From: Lachnospiraceae bacterium UBA4338
GTDB lineage: Bacteria; Bacillota; Clostridia; Lachnospirales; Lachnospiraceae
NCBI GenBank assembly: GCA_002393735.1
Contig: DGTK01000007.1
Location: 1-64,000, forward strand
Reading direction: 5' to 3'
Length of the DNA stretch: 64,000 nucleotides
The notes under the pieces were generated by a model. It was not told the origin of the DNA and searched no databases. It saw nothing but the letters and a program-made list of their open reading frames with translations. The position numbers and the translations under genes are program-made. Below are positions 17,783-26,621 of this stretch, in pieces; positions within the stretch are counted from its first letter, which is position 1; every line of letters starts with the position of its first letter.

Positions 17783-18305
17783 CTTTTTCTCCTCTTATTC
17801 TGCATCTTTCAATCAGTTCCCTTGAGTATTTTTCCAGTACTTTTTTATCCTTTATAAAGCAAAGTTTTCTTATGCTTTTCTTATCAATCTTATTTTTAAG
17901 CGAAGAAGAATATAACATCATTCCATGTAAATTAATCTTAAGCACATCCCTGCCATATTTATATGAGCACTTAAATCTCTTGGTATAAAGCACAAATCCT
18001 ATGCTGTAATCACTTATTTTTAGATCATAATCATTCTTTAATATTTTAAGAAACTTACGCCAAATCCGCCCCACAGACTCCTTATCATAATTACCCATGG
18101 TGATAATATTCTGTTTAATATAAATGTCAGTAAAATTACTTATTTTATCAAATGTTTTTTTGTTAATTGAAATTTTGTTATATGAACCTATGACGCCAAC
18201 TGCTACCGGTCCGGCAGGAGTTATGGCATTAATAAGATTAAGGGAAATTCGAAAAGCTGATGATGAGGCAGAATCCATTAAATAGATATTATCAAAATAA
18301 TTCAT
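17709..18305 (-). CDS. Degenerate PP2C/SpoIIE-like phosphatase, 198 aa
   Basis: The C-terminal half resembles the last part of PP2C phosphatases: a YSSSLKNKIDKKSIRKLCF-like segment, then LEKYSRELIERCRIRGEKDD followed by IGIIFI, which matches the common end G-x-x-DDxTxIxI of such enzymes. The N-terminal half lacks the conserved metal-binding Asp motifs (D-G-M-G, D-G-hydrophobic) that I would expect, and the protein is about 50 residues short. It may be a pseudophosphatase that binds the kinase encoded next to it or a decaying gene. It overlaps the kinase frame by 74 nt: the codons for GEKDD include the kinase ribosome site and start. Identification is tentative. Confidence 0.5.
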   Translation of the reverse strand: MNYFDNIYLMDSASSSAFRISLNLINAITPAGPVAVGVIGSYNKISINKKTFDKISNFTDIYIKQNIITMGNYDKESVGRIWRKFLKILKNDYDLKISDYSIGFVLYTKRFKCSYKYGRDVLKINLHGMMLYSSSLKNKIDKKSIRKLCFIKDKKVLEKYSRELIERCRIRGEKDDIGIIFIRPKIRRCGINWPGWLR

Positions 18306-18316
18306 GCACCTGCTTC

Positions 18317-18375
18317 CTTTGTGAAAACATTATATCTTCTTCACGTTCAATATGCTATTAGCAACTTTCACAAAG
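18317..18375. repeat. 10-bp perfect inverted repeat around a -10 box
   Basis: CTTTGTGAAA (18317-18326) and TTTCACAAAG (18366-18375) are exact reverse complements separated by 39 nt. A TATAAT on the minus strand (18334-18329) lies just inside. The arms sit immediately before the PP2C-like gene, so this could be an operator or an mRNA stem; I see no matching -35. Confidence 0.45.
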
Positions 18376-18449
18376 ATTTGGTATTTTCTGTCTTTTGGGC
18401 TTTGGTAATAATGTATAATAAATCGGGGATTTTTGAGAAGAAAAATTAA

Positions 18450-18474
18450 AAAACCCTGTAAAATACAGGGTTTT
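18450..18474 (-). terminator. Terminator after rfbF, end of the scpA-rfbF run
   Basis: AAAACCCTGTA (18450-18460) pairs perfectly with TACAGGGTTTT (18464-18474) over a 3-nt loop and is followed by T residues on the minus strand. It ends the long operon and separates it from the phosphatase-kinase pair. Confidence 0.88.
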
Positions 18475-18501
18475 AAGCTTCGTCATTATGCACAATGGTT
18501 T

Positions 18502-19281
18502 TTAATCATTCCAGGTTTTCCAAGGAGCTTCACCTGATGCCCATAATAATTCAAGTCTGTCTTTTTCTCTTTTTGTATCCATACACTGCCAGAAACCGTC
18601 ATGATAAAAACTTTTAAGTTCACCGCTTGCTGCAAGTGTTCTCATAGGTTCCTGTTCCAGGATTGTTGTATCATCATGAAGATAATTAAATATTGAAGGA
18701 CTGCATACCATAAAGCCGCCGTTTACTACAGCGCCGTCCTCATCATCTTTTTCCCTGAATGATGTAATGGTATTATCTGAATCAATATTAAGAACGCCCT
18801 TTTGCTGAGCAAGGCTGACAGATGTTAATGTCATGCACTTACCGTGTGATTTATGAAAGGCAATTAAATCATTTATATTTACATCTGATACAGCGTCGCC
18901 ATAGGTTAATAAAAATGGCTCACCTTCAACAAATTTCTGAATTCTCTTAACACGTCCGCCTGTCATGGTATTAAGTCCTGTATCGATGACTGTAACCTTC
19001 CATTTTTCAGTATGTTTGTCGTGGACGATGATTTTGTTATCCTGTTCAAAATCAAAGGTAATATCAGATGTATGAAGGAAATAATCAGCAAACCATTCCT
19101 TGATTACATGCTGCTTATATCCTGCGCAGATTATGAATTCCTTAATGCCATAGGTGGAATAACCCTTCATGATATGCCAAAGAATCGGCTGCTCACCAAT
19201 CTCCACCATTGGCTTTGGCTTAAAAGATGATTCTTCTGAAATACGGGTGCCGTAACCACCGGCTAAAATAACACATTTCAT
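18502..19281 (-). CDS. rfbF: Glucose-1-phosphate cytidylyltransferase, 259 aa
   Basis: RfbF joins CTP and glucose 1-phosphate to CDP-glucose, the entry to 3,6-dideoxyhexoses and related surface sugars. The nucleotidyltransferase start MKCVILAGGYGTRISEES, the FKPKPMVEIG substrate segment, the LTYGDAVSDV metal-binding Asp and the ending FWQCMDTKREKDRLE are typical. I start at the ATG at 19281 (AAGGGGGAT site), not at an upstream in-frame TTG at 19308. No other CDP-sugar genes (rfbG, rfbH) are in the window, so the product must feed genes elsewhere. Its place behind rseP, 29 nt away, is unusual and looks like an insertion into a housekeeping operon. Confidence 0.9.
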   Translation of the reverse strand: MKCVILAGGYGTRISEESSFKPKPMVEIGEQPILWHIMKGYSTYGIKEFIICAGYKQHVIKEWFADYFLHTSDITFDFEQDNKIIVHDKHTEKWKVTVIDTGLNTMTGGRVKRIQKFVEGEPFLLTYGDAVSDVNINDLIAFHKSHGKCMTLTSVSLAQQKGVLNIDSDNTITSFREKDDEDGAVVNGGFMVCSPSIFNYLHDDTTILEQEPMRTLAASGELKSFYHDGFWQCMDTKREKDRLELLWASGEAPWKTWND

Positions 19282-19310
19282 ATTTGCATCCCCCTTATCA
19301 TTACCCAATA

Positions 19311-20408
19311 CTATTTAAAGAATTTAAATATGTCATTAATAAATACTACAACTGCAAGAAGCATCAAAAGCACGAATCCCACAATGGTAATAATATTCTC
19401 GACTTTCTCAGGAACCTTCTTACGTGTAACAAGTTCAATTATATACATAACCAGTCTTCCGCCATCGAGTGCAGGAAGTGGAAGCAGGTTCATTACACCT
19501 AAGTTTACGCTAAGTAAAAGCGCTAAATTAACCATATTTATAACAACTGTAGGAACGCCATACTCAATGGTGCTGTCAATTGTTGTATCGATAACCTGGG
19601 CAATACCTACAGGGCCTGAAACATCATCAAGCGTAAGTTTGCCGGTAAAGAGCATTTTAAGTGACTTAAAAGTAGCCTTAAGCCAGAATCTTACTTCATA
19701 AAAACTATATTTAAAAACCGCCAGCGACTTGCCTGTTTCAGCGTCAGTACTTGTTACACCAATGAATGTACCCTGGCTTGTTTTAAGAGGAGTGAGTGTT
19801 GTCTTAAATCTCTCCCCGTCTCTTTCATATACAATATTCCATTCCTTGTTGGCATCCGTAATTGTCATAAGACGAATCTCATCAAAATTAAGGATTCTCT
19901 CTCCATTAATGGATATGATTTTATCCCCTGCCCTGAGGCCTGCCTCATATGCAGGATAATCTTCAACCACATCGCCGATAACCGGAAGGATCTCGCCGCA
20001 TACGAAAACAACGATGAGTCCAAGGATATATGCTAAAAGCACATTAGCTACAGGACCTGCCAAAACCGTGGCAATTCTTGCCATAACAGGGGCATTCTTA
20101 AAATAACCTTTTTCCTTATCATCTATTAAGGCAATATTTTCTTTTTCTTCCTTTTCCTTCTCTTCATCATCTTCTAATTCATCTTCACCTGCAAATATAC
20201 AGGCGCCGCCAAAAGGAAGAGCCCTTAAGGAATAATATGTATCTTTTATATGAAATCCAAAAAGCTTCGGGCCCACACCAACCGTGAACTCTGCCACATC
20301 AATACCATTAGCCTTGGCAATTATCATGTGTCCCCCTTCATGTGCTATTACGATAACCATGAAGATTATGATAAAAGATATTATTGTCCAGATAATTGAA
20401 ATATCCAT
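19311..20408 (-). CDS. rseP: Site-2 intramembrane zinc metalloprotease, 365 aa
   Basis: This is a RIP metalloprotease that cuts membrane-embedded anti-sigma factors or signal peptide remnants. The HExxH motif is in VIAHEGGHMIIAKANG at the N-terminus, the second zinc ligand motif is in LPLPALDGGRL, and a PDZ domain lies between (AGLRAGDKIISINGERI). Four or so membrane helices are visible. An acidic, Lys/Glu-rich insert (about 75-98, EDELEDDEEKEKEEKE) sits in the first loop and looks lineage-specific. It is 9 nt after dxr, the standard order in this phylum. Confidence 0.93.
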   Translation of the reverse strand: MDISIIWTIISFIIIFMVIVIAHEGGHMIIAKANGIDVAEFTVGVGPKLFGFHIKDTYYSLRALPFGGACIFAGEDELEDDEEKEKEEKENIALIDDKEKGYFKNAPVMARIATVLAGPVANVLLAYILGLIVVFVCGEILPVIGDVVEDYPAYEAGLRAGDKIISINGERILNFDEIRLMTITDANKEWNIVYERDGERFKTTLTPLKTSQGTFIGVTSTDAETGKSLAVFKYSFYEVRFWLKATFKSLKMLFTGKLTLDDVSGPVGIAQVIDTTIDSTIEYGVPTVVINMVNLALLLSVNLGVMNLLPLPALDGGRLVMYIIELVTRKKVPEKVENIITIVGFVLLMLLAVVVFINDIFKFFK

Positions 20409-20417
20409 CTATGCTCC

Positions 20418-21563
20418 TTAATATTTAGTAGCAATTAATTCATAAGTTTCTGCCTCACACTGAAGAATCTCTTCAACCGTAGGATTCTCAATAAACTTAT
20501 GTGCATCCATGCTCATTCTGATAATATCATAAATCTCTGTAAATCCAATCTGACCTTTAAGGAAAAGCGCAACTGCTCTTTCATTGGCTGCATTAAATAC
20601 AGTAGGAAGGCTTCCGCCCTTCTTGCCTGCTTCAATTGCATATTTAAGTCCAAGGAAAGTCTCCTTGTCAGGCTCGAAGAATGTAAGTTCTTTAAGATCA
20701 AAGAAATCAACTCTTTTACCATTCATAGGCTTTCTGTCCGGATAAAACAGCGCATACTGAATTGGCAGACACATATCAGGAGTTCCAAGCTGAGCCATAA
20801 TTCCACCATCCACATACTGAACCATGGAATGAATAATGCTCTGTGGATGAACCACAACCTGAATATTATCTATATCGGTATCAAAAAGCCACCTGGCTTC
20901 TATTATTTCAAGACCTTTATTTACAAGGGATGCTGAGTCGATGGTGATTTTGCTGCCCATGGACCAGTTAGGATGCTTAAGGGCCTTCTCAGGAGTCATT
21001 GTCTTAAGTTCATCATAAGTCTTTCCTCTAAAAGGACCGCCTGAACATGTAAGCAGAATCTTCTCTATTCTGTTTTTAGGCATACCCTGCATTGACTGGA
21101 AAATTGCGCTGTGCTCGCTGTCTACAGGAAGAATCGGCACATTCATCTCCCTGCAAAGAGGCATAATAATGTGACCTGCTGTAACTAAGGTTTCCTTGTT
21201 TGCAAGGGCGATGATTTTGCCCGCCTTAATTGCTGCAATCGTAGGTCTTATGCCAATCATGCCCACAATGGCTGTAACCACGGTATCGCACTCATCCATG
21301 GTGCTTATTTCAATAAGACCATCCATACCGCTTACAACCTGAGTCGTTGTATCCGCTATACGTCCGGCAAGATCCTTAGCCGCCGACTCATTATACATAC
21401 AAACCTTTAAAGGCTTGTATTTTCTGACCTGTTCTTCCATCATATCCACTTTGCTGTTGGCAGAAAGGGCTATGACTTTAAGCTCAGGATTATTATCAAC
21501 AATTGTTAATGTTTGAGTTCCAATAGAACCTGTTGAACCGAGAATTACAATATTTTGAGACAT
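20418..21563 (-). CDS. dxr: 1-deoxy-D-xylulose 5-phosphate reductoisomerase, 381 aa
   Basis: Dxr (IspC) makes 2-C-methylerythritol 4-phosphate with NADPH, the first committed step of the MEP pathway. Visible signatures are the Rossmann start IVILGSTGSIGTQTL, ALANKETLVTAG, the metal-binding PVDSEHSAIFQ, and GSKITIDSASLVNKGLE plus EARWLF. Length fits the family. It overlaps nothing and lies 4 nt after cdsA and 9 nt before rseP. Together with ispG and uppS in the same neighbourhood it supplies and uses isoprenoid for undecaprenyl carriers. Confidence 0.96.
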   Translation of the reverse strand: MSQNIVILGSTGSIGTQTLTIVDNNPELKVIALSANSKVDMMEEQVRKYKPLKVCMYNESAAKDLAGRIADTTTQVVSGMDGLIEISTMDECDTVVTAIVGMIGIRPTIAAIKAGKIIALANKETLVTAGHIIMPLCREMNVPILPVDSEHSAIFQSMQGMPKNRIEKILLTCSGGPFRGKTYDELKTMTPEKALKHPNWSMGSKITIDSASLVNKGLEIIEARWLFDTDIDNIQVVVHPQSIIHSMVQYVDGGIMAQLGTPDMCLPIQYALFYPDRKPMNGKRVDFFDLKELTFFEPDKETFLGLKYAIEAGKKGGSLPTVFNAANERAVALFLKGQIGFTEIYDIIRMSMDAHKFIENPTVEEILQCEAETYELIATKY

Positions 21564-21567
21564 TTTT

Positions 21568-22494
21568 CTATCCTTTTATACGAAGTAATATTATTGCAAG
21601 AGAATAAATAACAGGAGCTACAAAAATCACCGAGTCGAATCTGTCCAGAACCCCGCCGTGTCCCGGAATTGAATTGCCGTAATCCTTAATCCCGCTGTTT
21701 CTCTTGATGGCAGAAGCTGTGAGGTCTCCGCACTGGGAAACAATCGCTCCTGCAAAGCAGATTACACCAAATATAAGGGCATAATACCATGGCTTATCAT
21801 AAACCATACAGTAGATAACGCCTGTTACAACCCCTGCTGCTGAGACACTGAGTGTACCCCCAACCGCGCCTTCAATACTCTTTTTAGGGCTTAAAATTGG
21901 TGATAATTTGTGTTTTCCAAAAAGCATTCCGAAAAGATATGCCATAACATCACAGCCACTTGAGCATATGAATATAAGAGCATACATAAACATTCCATGT
22001 CCCCCCGGAAGCTGACGAAGGAAATAGATAAATGAAAGCATTACGCCTACATATATAATTCCAAAAAATGCGTCACTTACCTGATTATAGGTATATCTTG
22101 GGAACTTGCCGATATATGCAAAAAGCATAACCAGAAAACCTACGATAATTATAAAAAGAATCATCGTTGTATAATTATTGAAAGCTCCTACTGTCTCTCC
22201 TGCCCACTTTGTAACAGTTTCGCTCCATGGCAAAATACTGTCCTTGATCATTATTGCCACATAATAAAGGGCTATGGTTACCACACCGGTAACTTCCAAA
22301 AAACAGGTTTTGTCCTTTTTCTCCCTTACGCTTGTGGCCTTGGTAAATTCCACATATCCAACACAGGATAAAACGCATAAAACGACCCCAAGATAAATGC
22401 TTCCAACAAGTCCGAAAACTATGATTAAAGCAAATATAATAAGACCGCTTATGACTCTTTTCTTTATTGTATTTTTACTTTTTTCATCTGCCAT
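21568..22494 (-). CDS. cdsA: Phosphatidate cytidylyltransferase, 308 aa
   Basis: CdsA makes CDP-diacylglycerol from phosphatidic acid and CTP at the membrane, the precursor of phosphatidylglycerol and related lipids. The protein is a multi-spanning membrane protein, with about seven to eight helices, and ends with the CDS signature region: KKSIEGAVGG and then GHGGVLDRFDSVIF, with the conserved Asp residues. The N-terminal 15 residues are charged and cytosolic. It is in the compact run, 8 nt after uppS. Confidence 0.93.
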   Translation of the reverse strand: MADEKSKNTIKKRVISGLIIFALIIVFGLVGSIYLGVVLCVLSCVGYVEFTKATSVREKKDKTCFLEVTGVVTIALYYVAIMIKDSILPWSETVTKWAGETVGAFNNYTTMILFIIIVGFLVMLFAYIGKFPRYTYNQVSDAFFGIIYVGVMLSFIYFLRQLPGGHGMFMYALIFICSSGCDVMAYLFGMLFGKHKLSPILSPKKSIEGAVGGTLSVSAAGVVTGVIYCMVYDKPWYYALIFGVICFAGAIVSQCGDLTASAIKRNSGIKDYGNSIPGHGGVLDRFDSVIFVAPVIYSLAIILLRIKG

Positions 22495-22502
22495 ATCTTA
22501 AC

Positions 22503-23204
22503 CTATTTTGCATCCCCGAATCTTCTGTCTCTCTTAGAATAACTTTCAATAGCCTTGACAAGTTCTTCTTTATCAAATTCAGGCCAGTGTTTATCTGTAA
22601 AATAGAATTCAGTATATGCAAGCTGCCATAATAAGAAGTTGGATAATCTCTGCTCTCCTGAAGTTCTGATTAAAAGGTCAGGGTCAGGAATATCTCCCGT
22701 ATCAAGATGCTTGGAAACATATTCCTCAGTTATATCATCTGATGAAAGATTACCTGCTTCTATTTCAAGAGCCATTGAACGCATCATACGAACTATCTCA
22801 TCTCTTGAACCGTAATTAATGGCAATCTGGAACTGAAGGCCTGTATTGTCCTTACTGCTTTCTTCCAGATCATTTATCAATTCCTGAATATCTTTAGCAA
22901 GACCTGTTCTGTCTCCGATGATACGAATACGAACATTATTCTTTGCTGTCTTCTTAAAACCTGATGAAAGATATGAACGAAGAAGTGTCATAAGAGCAGA
23001 AACTTCCTCTTCAGATCTTTTCCAGTTTTCAGTGGAAAAAGCATATACCGTAAAATACTTAATTCCCAGTTCATCAGCAATATATAACATATCTTCTACA
23101 TTCTTACCGCCCTGAACGTGGCCCATTTTACGAGGAAGTCCCTTGGACTTGGCCCATCTGCCGTTTCCATCCATTATTACCGCAACATGATTAGGTACAC
23201 TCAT
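22503..23204 (-). CDS. uppS: Undecaprenyl (isoprenyl) diphosphate synthase, 233 aa
   Basis: UppS is a cis-prenyltransferase that extends farnesyl diphosphate with isopentenyl units to the C55 lipid carrier for peptidoglycan and surface polymers. The catalytic start HVAVIMDGNGRWAKSKG holds the essential Asp; GHVQGGKNVEDM, FSTENWKRS and RTSGEQRLSNFLLWQ complete the family pattern, and TEFYFTDKHWPEF is near the end. Length is normal. Start ATG is 10 nt after frr. Confidence 0.95.
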   Translation of the reverse strand: MSVPNHVAVIMDGNGRWAKSKGLPRKMGHVQGGKNVEDMLYIADELGIKYFTVYAFSTENWKRSEEEVSALMTLLRSYLSSGFKKTAKNNVRIRIIGDRTGLAKDIQELINDLEESSKDNTGLQFQIAINYGSRDEIVRMMRSMALEIEAGNLSSDDITEEYVSKHLDTGDIPDPDLLIRTSGEQRLSNFLLWQLAYTEFYFTDKHWPEFDKEELVKAIESYSKRDRRFGDAK

Positions 23205-23214
23205 ACTTAACCTC

Positions 23215-23766
23215 TTATACTGTCATAATTTCTTTGGACTTAGCGTCAATCATATCAGAAATATCTTTGATATATTTATCTGTAATCTTCTGAAGTTCAT
23301 CTTCAAGTCCTTTGATTTCGTCTTCAGAAATCTCAGTTTTAGCAAGCTTCTTGAATGCATCATTGCCGTCTCTTCTGATATTACGAACTGCAACCTTGGC
23401 ATCCTCGCCTTTTTTCTTAACATCCTTAACAAGGTCTTTTCTTCTTTCCTCTGTAAGTTCAGGGAAAACAAGTCTTACAACCTGTCCGTCATTTGAAGGA
23501 GTAATTCCTACATCTGATGCAAGGAGTGCCTTCTCGATATTCTTAATAAGGCTCTTCTCCCATGGTGCAATCTGAAGAATTCTTGCTTCTGGAACTGTGA
23601 TATTACCAACCTGCTGAAGTGGTGTTGGCTGTCCGTAATAATCCACAGTGATTTTGTCCAAAATATGCGGATTGGCTCTTCCTGCTCTGATTGCCTGATA
23701 ATCTGATGCAAGGAAATCCACTGCCTTCTTCATTTTCTCATCATAAACTTTAACTTGTTCTTTCAT
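23215..23766 (-). CDS. frr: Ribosome recycling factor, 183 aa
   Basis: Frr splits post-termination ribosomes together with EF-G. The sequence has the family's long helical start (KVYDEKMKKAVDFLASDYQA), the motif IRAGRANPHILDKI and the central VDYYGQPTPLQQVGNITVPE; the C-terminal helical arm ends with LQKITDKYIKDIS. Length is as usual (about 185). It lies 10 nt after pyrH, the widespread bacterial order. Confidence 0.97.
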   Translation of the reverse strand: MKEQVKVYDEKMKKAVDFLASDYQAIRAGRANPHILDKITVDYYGQPTPLQQVGNITVPEARILQIAPWEKSLIKNIEKALLASDVGITPSNDGQVVRLVFPELTEERRKDLVKDVKKKGEDAKVAVRNIRRDGNDAFKKLAKTEISEDEIKGLEDELQKITDKYIKDISDMIDAKSKEIMTV

Positions 23767-23776
23767 AAATTACCCC

Positions 23777-24475
23777 CTATTTTGTAATAACTTTTGTTCC
23801 GTTAAAATTGCCTTTTACTGTATTAACAATTGAATTTTCTTCATTAAGACTAAATACCCACATTGGCATATGGTTGTCTCTTGCCAGGATTGATGCTGTC
23901 ATGTCCACAACCTGAAGGTTCTTTGCGATAACCTCATCAATTGTTACTTCCGCATACTTCTTTGCATCCGGATTCTTCTTCGGGTCGTCATCATATACGC
24001 CGTCGATTGCCTTGGCAAGTAAGATTACGTCTGCTTCAACCTCAATTGCTCTAAGCATTACGCCTGTATCCGTGCTGAAGTATGGATGACCTGTTCCGCC
24101 TGCGAAGAATACCACGTTGCCTCTCTTAAAGTACTTATTTGCTCTGTCCTTAGAGAACAATTTGGTAAAAGTCCCGCACTCGAAAGGTGTCAGAATATTC
24201 GTATCCATACCAACTGAACGGAAAATCTCCGACACATAAATACAGTTCATAATAGTTGCAAGCATACCAATCTGATCTGCCTTGGTTCTGTCTATATTTT
24301 CTGAACTTCTGCCTCTCCAGAAGTTTCCGCCTCCGATTACAACGCCGATTTCATAACCGTCATCAACAAGTTGTTTAACCTGCTTTGCAACCATGAGACA
24401 TGTTGCTTCGTCGAAGCCTGTCTTCTTCTCTCCGGCTAAGGCTTCGCCGCTTAATTTAAGCATAATTCTTTTCAA
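23777..24475 (-). CDS. pyrH: UMP kinase, 232 aa
   Basis: PyrH phosphorylates UMP to UDP in pyrimidine nucleotide synthesis, as a hexamer of the amino acid kinase family. Signature segments are MLKLSGEALAGE, VIGGGNFWRGR, FFAGGTGHPYFSTDT and AIDGVYDDDPKKNPDA. Length is typical. It lies 12 nt after the bactofilin gene and starts the translation/lipid part of the operon. Feedback by UTP and GTP is usual in the family; nothing in the DNA shows transcriptional control at this gene. Confidence 0.97.
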   Translation of the reverse strand: MKRIMLKLSGEALAGEKKTGFDEATCLMVAKQVKQLVDDGYEIGVVIGGGNFWRGRSSENIDRTKADQIGMLATIMNCIYVSEIFRSVGMDTNILTPFECGTFTKLFSKDRANKYFKRGNVVFFAGGTGHPYFSTDTGVMLRAIEVEADVILLAKAIDGVYDDDPKKNPDAKKYAEVTIDEVIAKNLQVVDMTASILARDNHMPMWVFSLNEENSIVNTVKGNFNGTKVITK

Positions 24476-24487
24476 TGTGATTACCCC

Positions 24488-25642
24488 CTACTCGGAAATT
24501 TTATCAAAGAAATCTTTAGGATTATTCTTGGCATAGCACTGTGAGCAAAGTCCTTCAGTTACTGCGCCGCTGTTAATCTCAAGACATTCTGATTTAATAT
24601 TACCATATACTACGGCAGTTGATTCAAGAACAACTGTACCGTGTACATCAATATCACCTTTAACTGCGCCTGAAATAATGGCGCCCTTTGAAATGATATC
24701 ACCCATTACAACAGACTTATCGCCAACGATAACTCTGCATTCGGATTCAATCTTACCTACAACCTTACCACCGTAAACTTCCACATCACCATTTGAATTA
24801 ATATCACCTGTAATGGTTGTACCTGTTGTAATTACTGTATGCTCAGGACTTATATCCATAGTTTCTTTAACCTTTGTCTTTTCTTTGGAACTCTTAATCT
24901 CTGTATATGGCCTGGCTTTGGATTTCTTTCTCTCTAAAGCCATCGACTCCATAATAGCCTGCTTCTTTTCTTCTTCTCTTCTTTGTTCTTCAGCTATGGT
25001 TTCTTCTATTCTTGCATTAATTCTTTCTTCATCTGCAGTAGTAATCTCACCATACTCATTCTTGACTTCTTCCATCTCATTTTCATCTGCGCCGTCGAGT
25101 ACAAGTAAATCATCAATACTGTTATTATCTATAAATTCAAGAAGTTCATCTAATGAATCATCAATTTCTTCTTTAGCAGTATCTGTATCATTTGTATTTT
25201 CTGAAGGTGAAGACTCTCCGGCATATGCTGCATCCTCAATATCTGCATTTTGTACATCATCTGCATCTGGCATTTCAGTTTTGGCAGGTTCTTCAGCATT
25301 ATCTATGGAATCATCCATTATCTCTTCGATATTTTCCACATCTCTTGGAATAATTTCGATTTTACGCTCTTTATCAGAAATCTCTGATTCTTCTTTTGGT
25401 TTATCCGCAGATTCTGCAGCCTCCGGAACTGTGGCAACATTGATACCATTAATATTTGTCTCTTCAGCCTGATAACCCGATACACTTTCAGCATGCATCT
25501 GGAAGTAATCCTTCTCCTCCATGGCTTCAAGATCCATTCTTATCTGCTCTTTTGCCTCACTAATCTCCTTATCAGCATTCTCCTCAGTAAGTTCATTAAC
25601 TGCCTGAGCAATATCCTCTCTTAGATTGCTAAAAAATCCCAT
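24488..25642 (-). CDS. Bactofilin-type polymer-forming protein with a long acidic N-terminus, 384 aa
   Basis: The C-terminal 120 residues form a bactofilin domain: a repeating beta-helix with TVITTGTTITGDINSNGDVE, GKVVGKIESECRVIVGDKSV and GNIKSECLEINSGAVTEG. Bactofilins polymerise without nucleotide and scaffold cell-wall enzymes. The first 260 residues are very acidic and low in complexity (Glu, Asp, Ala, Ser), probably disordered, with a Lys-rich patch at about 235-260. The normal bactofilin is only 120-200 residues, so the N-terminal part is an extra. The neighbour upstream is a polysaccharide deacetylase, which suggests a link to wall modification. Confidence 0.85.
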   Translation of the reverse strand: MGFFSNLREDIAQAVNELTEENADKEISEAKEQIRMDLEAMEEKDYFQMHAESVSGYQAEETNINGINVATVPEAAESADKPKEESEISDKERKIEIIPRDVENIEEIMDDSIDNAEEPAKTEMPDADDVQNADIEDAAYAGESSPSENTNDTDTAKEEIDDSLDELLEFIDNNSIDDLLVLDGADENEMEEVKNEYGEITTADEERINARIEETIAEEQRREEEKKQAIMESMALERKKSKARPYTEIKSSKEKTKVKETMDISPEHTVITTGTTITGDINSNGDVEVYGGKVVGKIESECRVIVGDKSVVMGDIISKGAIISGAVKGDIDVHGTVVLESTAVVYGNIKSECLEINSGAVTEGLCSQCYAKNNPKDFFDKISE

Positions 25643-25658
25643 CTTTTACTCCTTTAGG

Positions 25659-26618
25659 TCAATCATTAATCTTATGAGTAATCTGATTAGTTCCTTCAGT
25701 AATAGGAAGGAATACTGCGCCTTCACTCTGAAGTTTCTCTATAATTGAAGGAAGTGCTTCAACTGTTGAATGTTTACCTACTGCATCATGCATAAGTACA
25801 ACACAGTCATCTCTGCCTGCACATCCATTAATAACATTATTATAAATCTGGCTGGAACTTAAAGGACTTGATACTGCATCACCTGATGCCACATTCCAGT
25901 CAAAATATACCAGATTATTCTCATTAAGTATATTAATAAAACTGCTGGTTGGAACGCTTGATACCCTGTTGGATGAACCACCCGGGAATCTATAGAATTC
26001 TACCTTAAGTCCCGTAACATTATATACATAGTCAGCTACAGCTGTTACATCTTCGCGGAATGAATCCTCAGATGCATAAATTGTATCATAAACATGTGAA
26101 TATGAATGAATTCCAAGAGTATTTCCCTCTCTTACGATTCTGTTATACTGGTCATCATATCCGTCTTTGGCAAGCACAAAGAATGTCGCCTTAATATTAT
26201 ATTCATTAAGAATATCAAGTATCTCATCCGTATACTTGCTTGGGCCGTCATCAAAAGTTAAATAAACTCTTTTTCTGCCTTCATAAAGTTCGCTGTCAGA
26301 TACAATATTTTCATTATCAACCGGAATAACCAGTTCTTCTAATTTGTCCGGTGAATAATAAATCTCATCCTCAGCCTGGACTTCTTCCACCACAAACTTA
26401 TCATTTATTTCCGCAATAGCCACATCAATATCATTAAGTCTGTGATTAATTTTCTCCAATTTTACAAATAAATACATACACATCAGATTAGGAAGAAGGA
26501 TTCCGATTATAACCATGGATACTATAAATCTTTTTATAGCATTAACTCTCTTTCTTCTTTTTGATGCGTCATCTGATTTTACTTCTTTAATAACTTCTTT
26601 TTCTTTACTTTCTTCCAT
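25659..26618 (-). CDS. Membrane-anchored polysaccharide deacetylase, 319 aa
   Basis: This is a carbohydrate esterase family 4 (NodB) enzyme, which removes acetyl groups from peptidoglycan or another polysaccharide outside the cell. The zinc-site motifs are present: RVYLTFDDGPSKYTDE with the Asp-Asp pair, IHSYSH with the HxxxH, and FRFPGG further on; the last catalytic His lies in VVLMHD. A charged start is followed by a membrane anchor at about residues 26-52 and a short coiled-coil (KLEKINHRLNDIDVAIAEI). It lies 3 nt after scpB and 16 nt before the bactofilin gene. Confidence 0.9.
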   Translation of the reverse strand: MEESKEKEVIKEVKSDDASKRRKRVNAIKRFIVSMVIIGILLPNLMCMYLFVKLEKINHRLNDIDVAIAEINDKFVVEEVQAEDEIYYSPDKLEELVIPVDNENIVSDSELYEGRKRVYLTFDDGPSKYTDEILDILNEYNIKATFFVLAKDGYDDQYNRIVREGNTLGIHSYSHVYDTIYASEDSFREDVTAVADYVYNVTGLKVEFYRFPGGSSNRVSSVPTSSFINILNENNLVYFDWNVASGDAVSSPLSSSQIYNNVINGCAGRDDCVVLMHDAVGKHSTVEALPSIIEKLQSEGAVFLPITEGTNQITHKIND

Positions 26619-26621
26619 AAC

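Noticed and set aside
18317..18375. Rex-binding site
   Set aside because: The half-sites are 39 nt apart or more instead of a few bases; a single Rex dimer would not fit.
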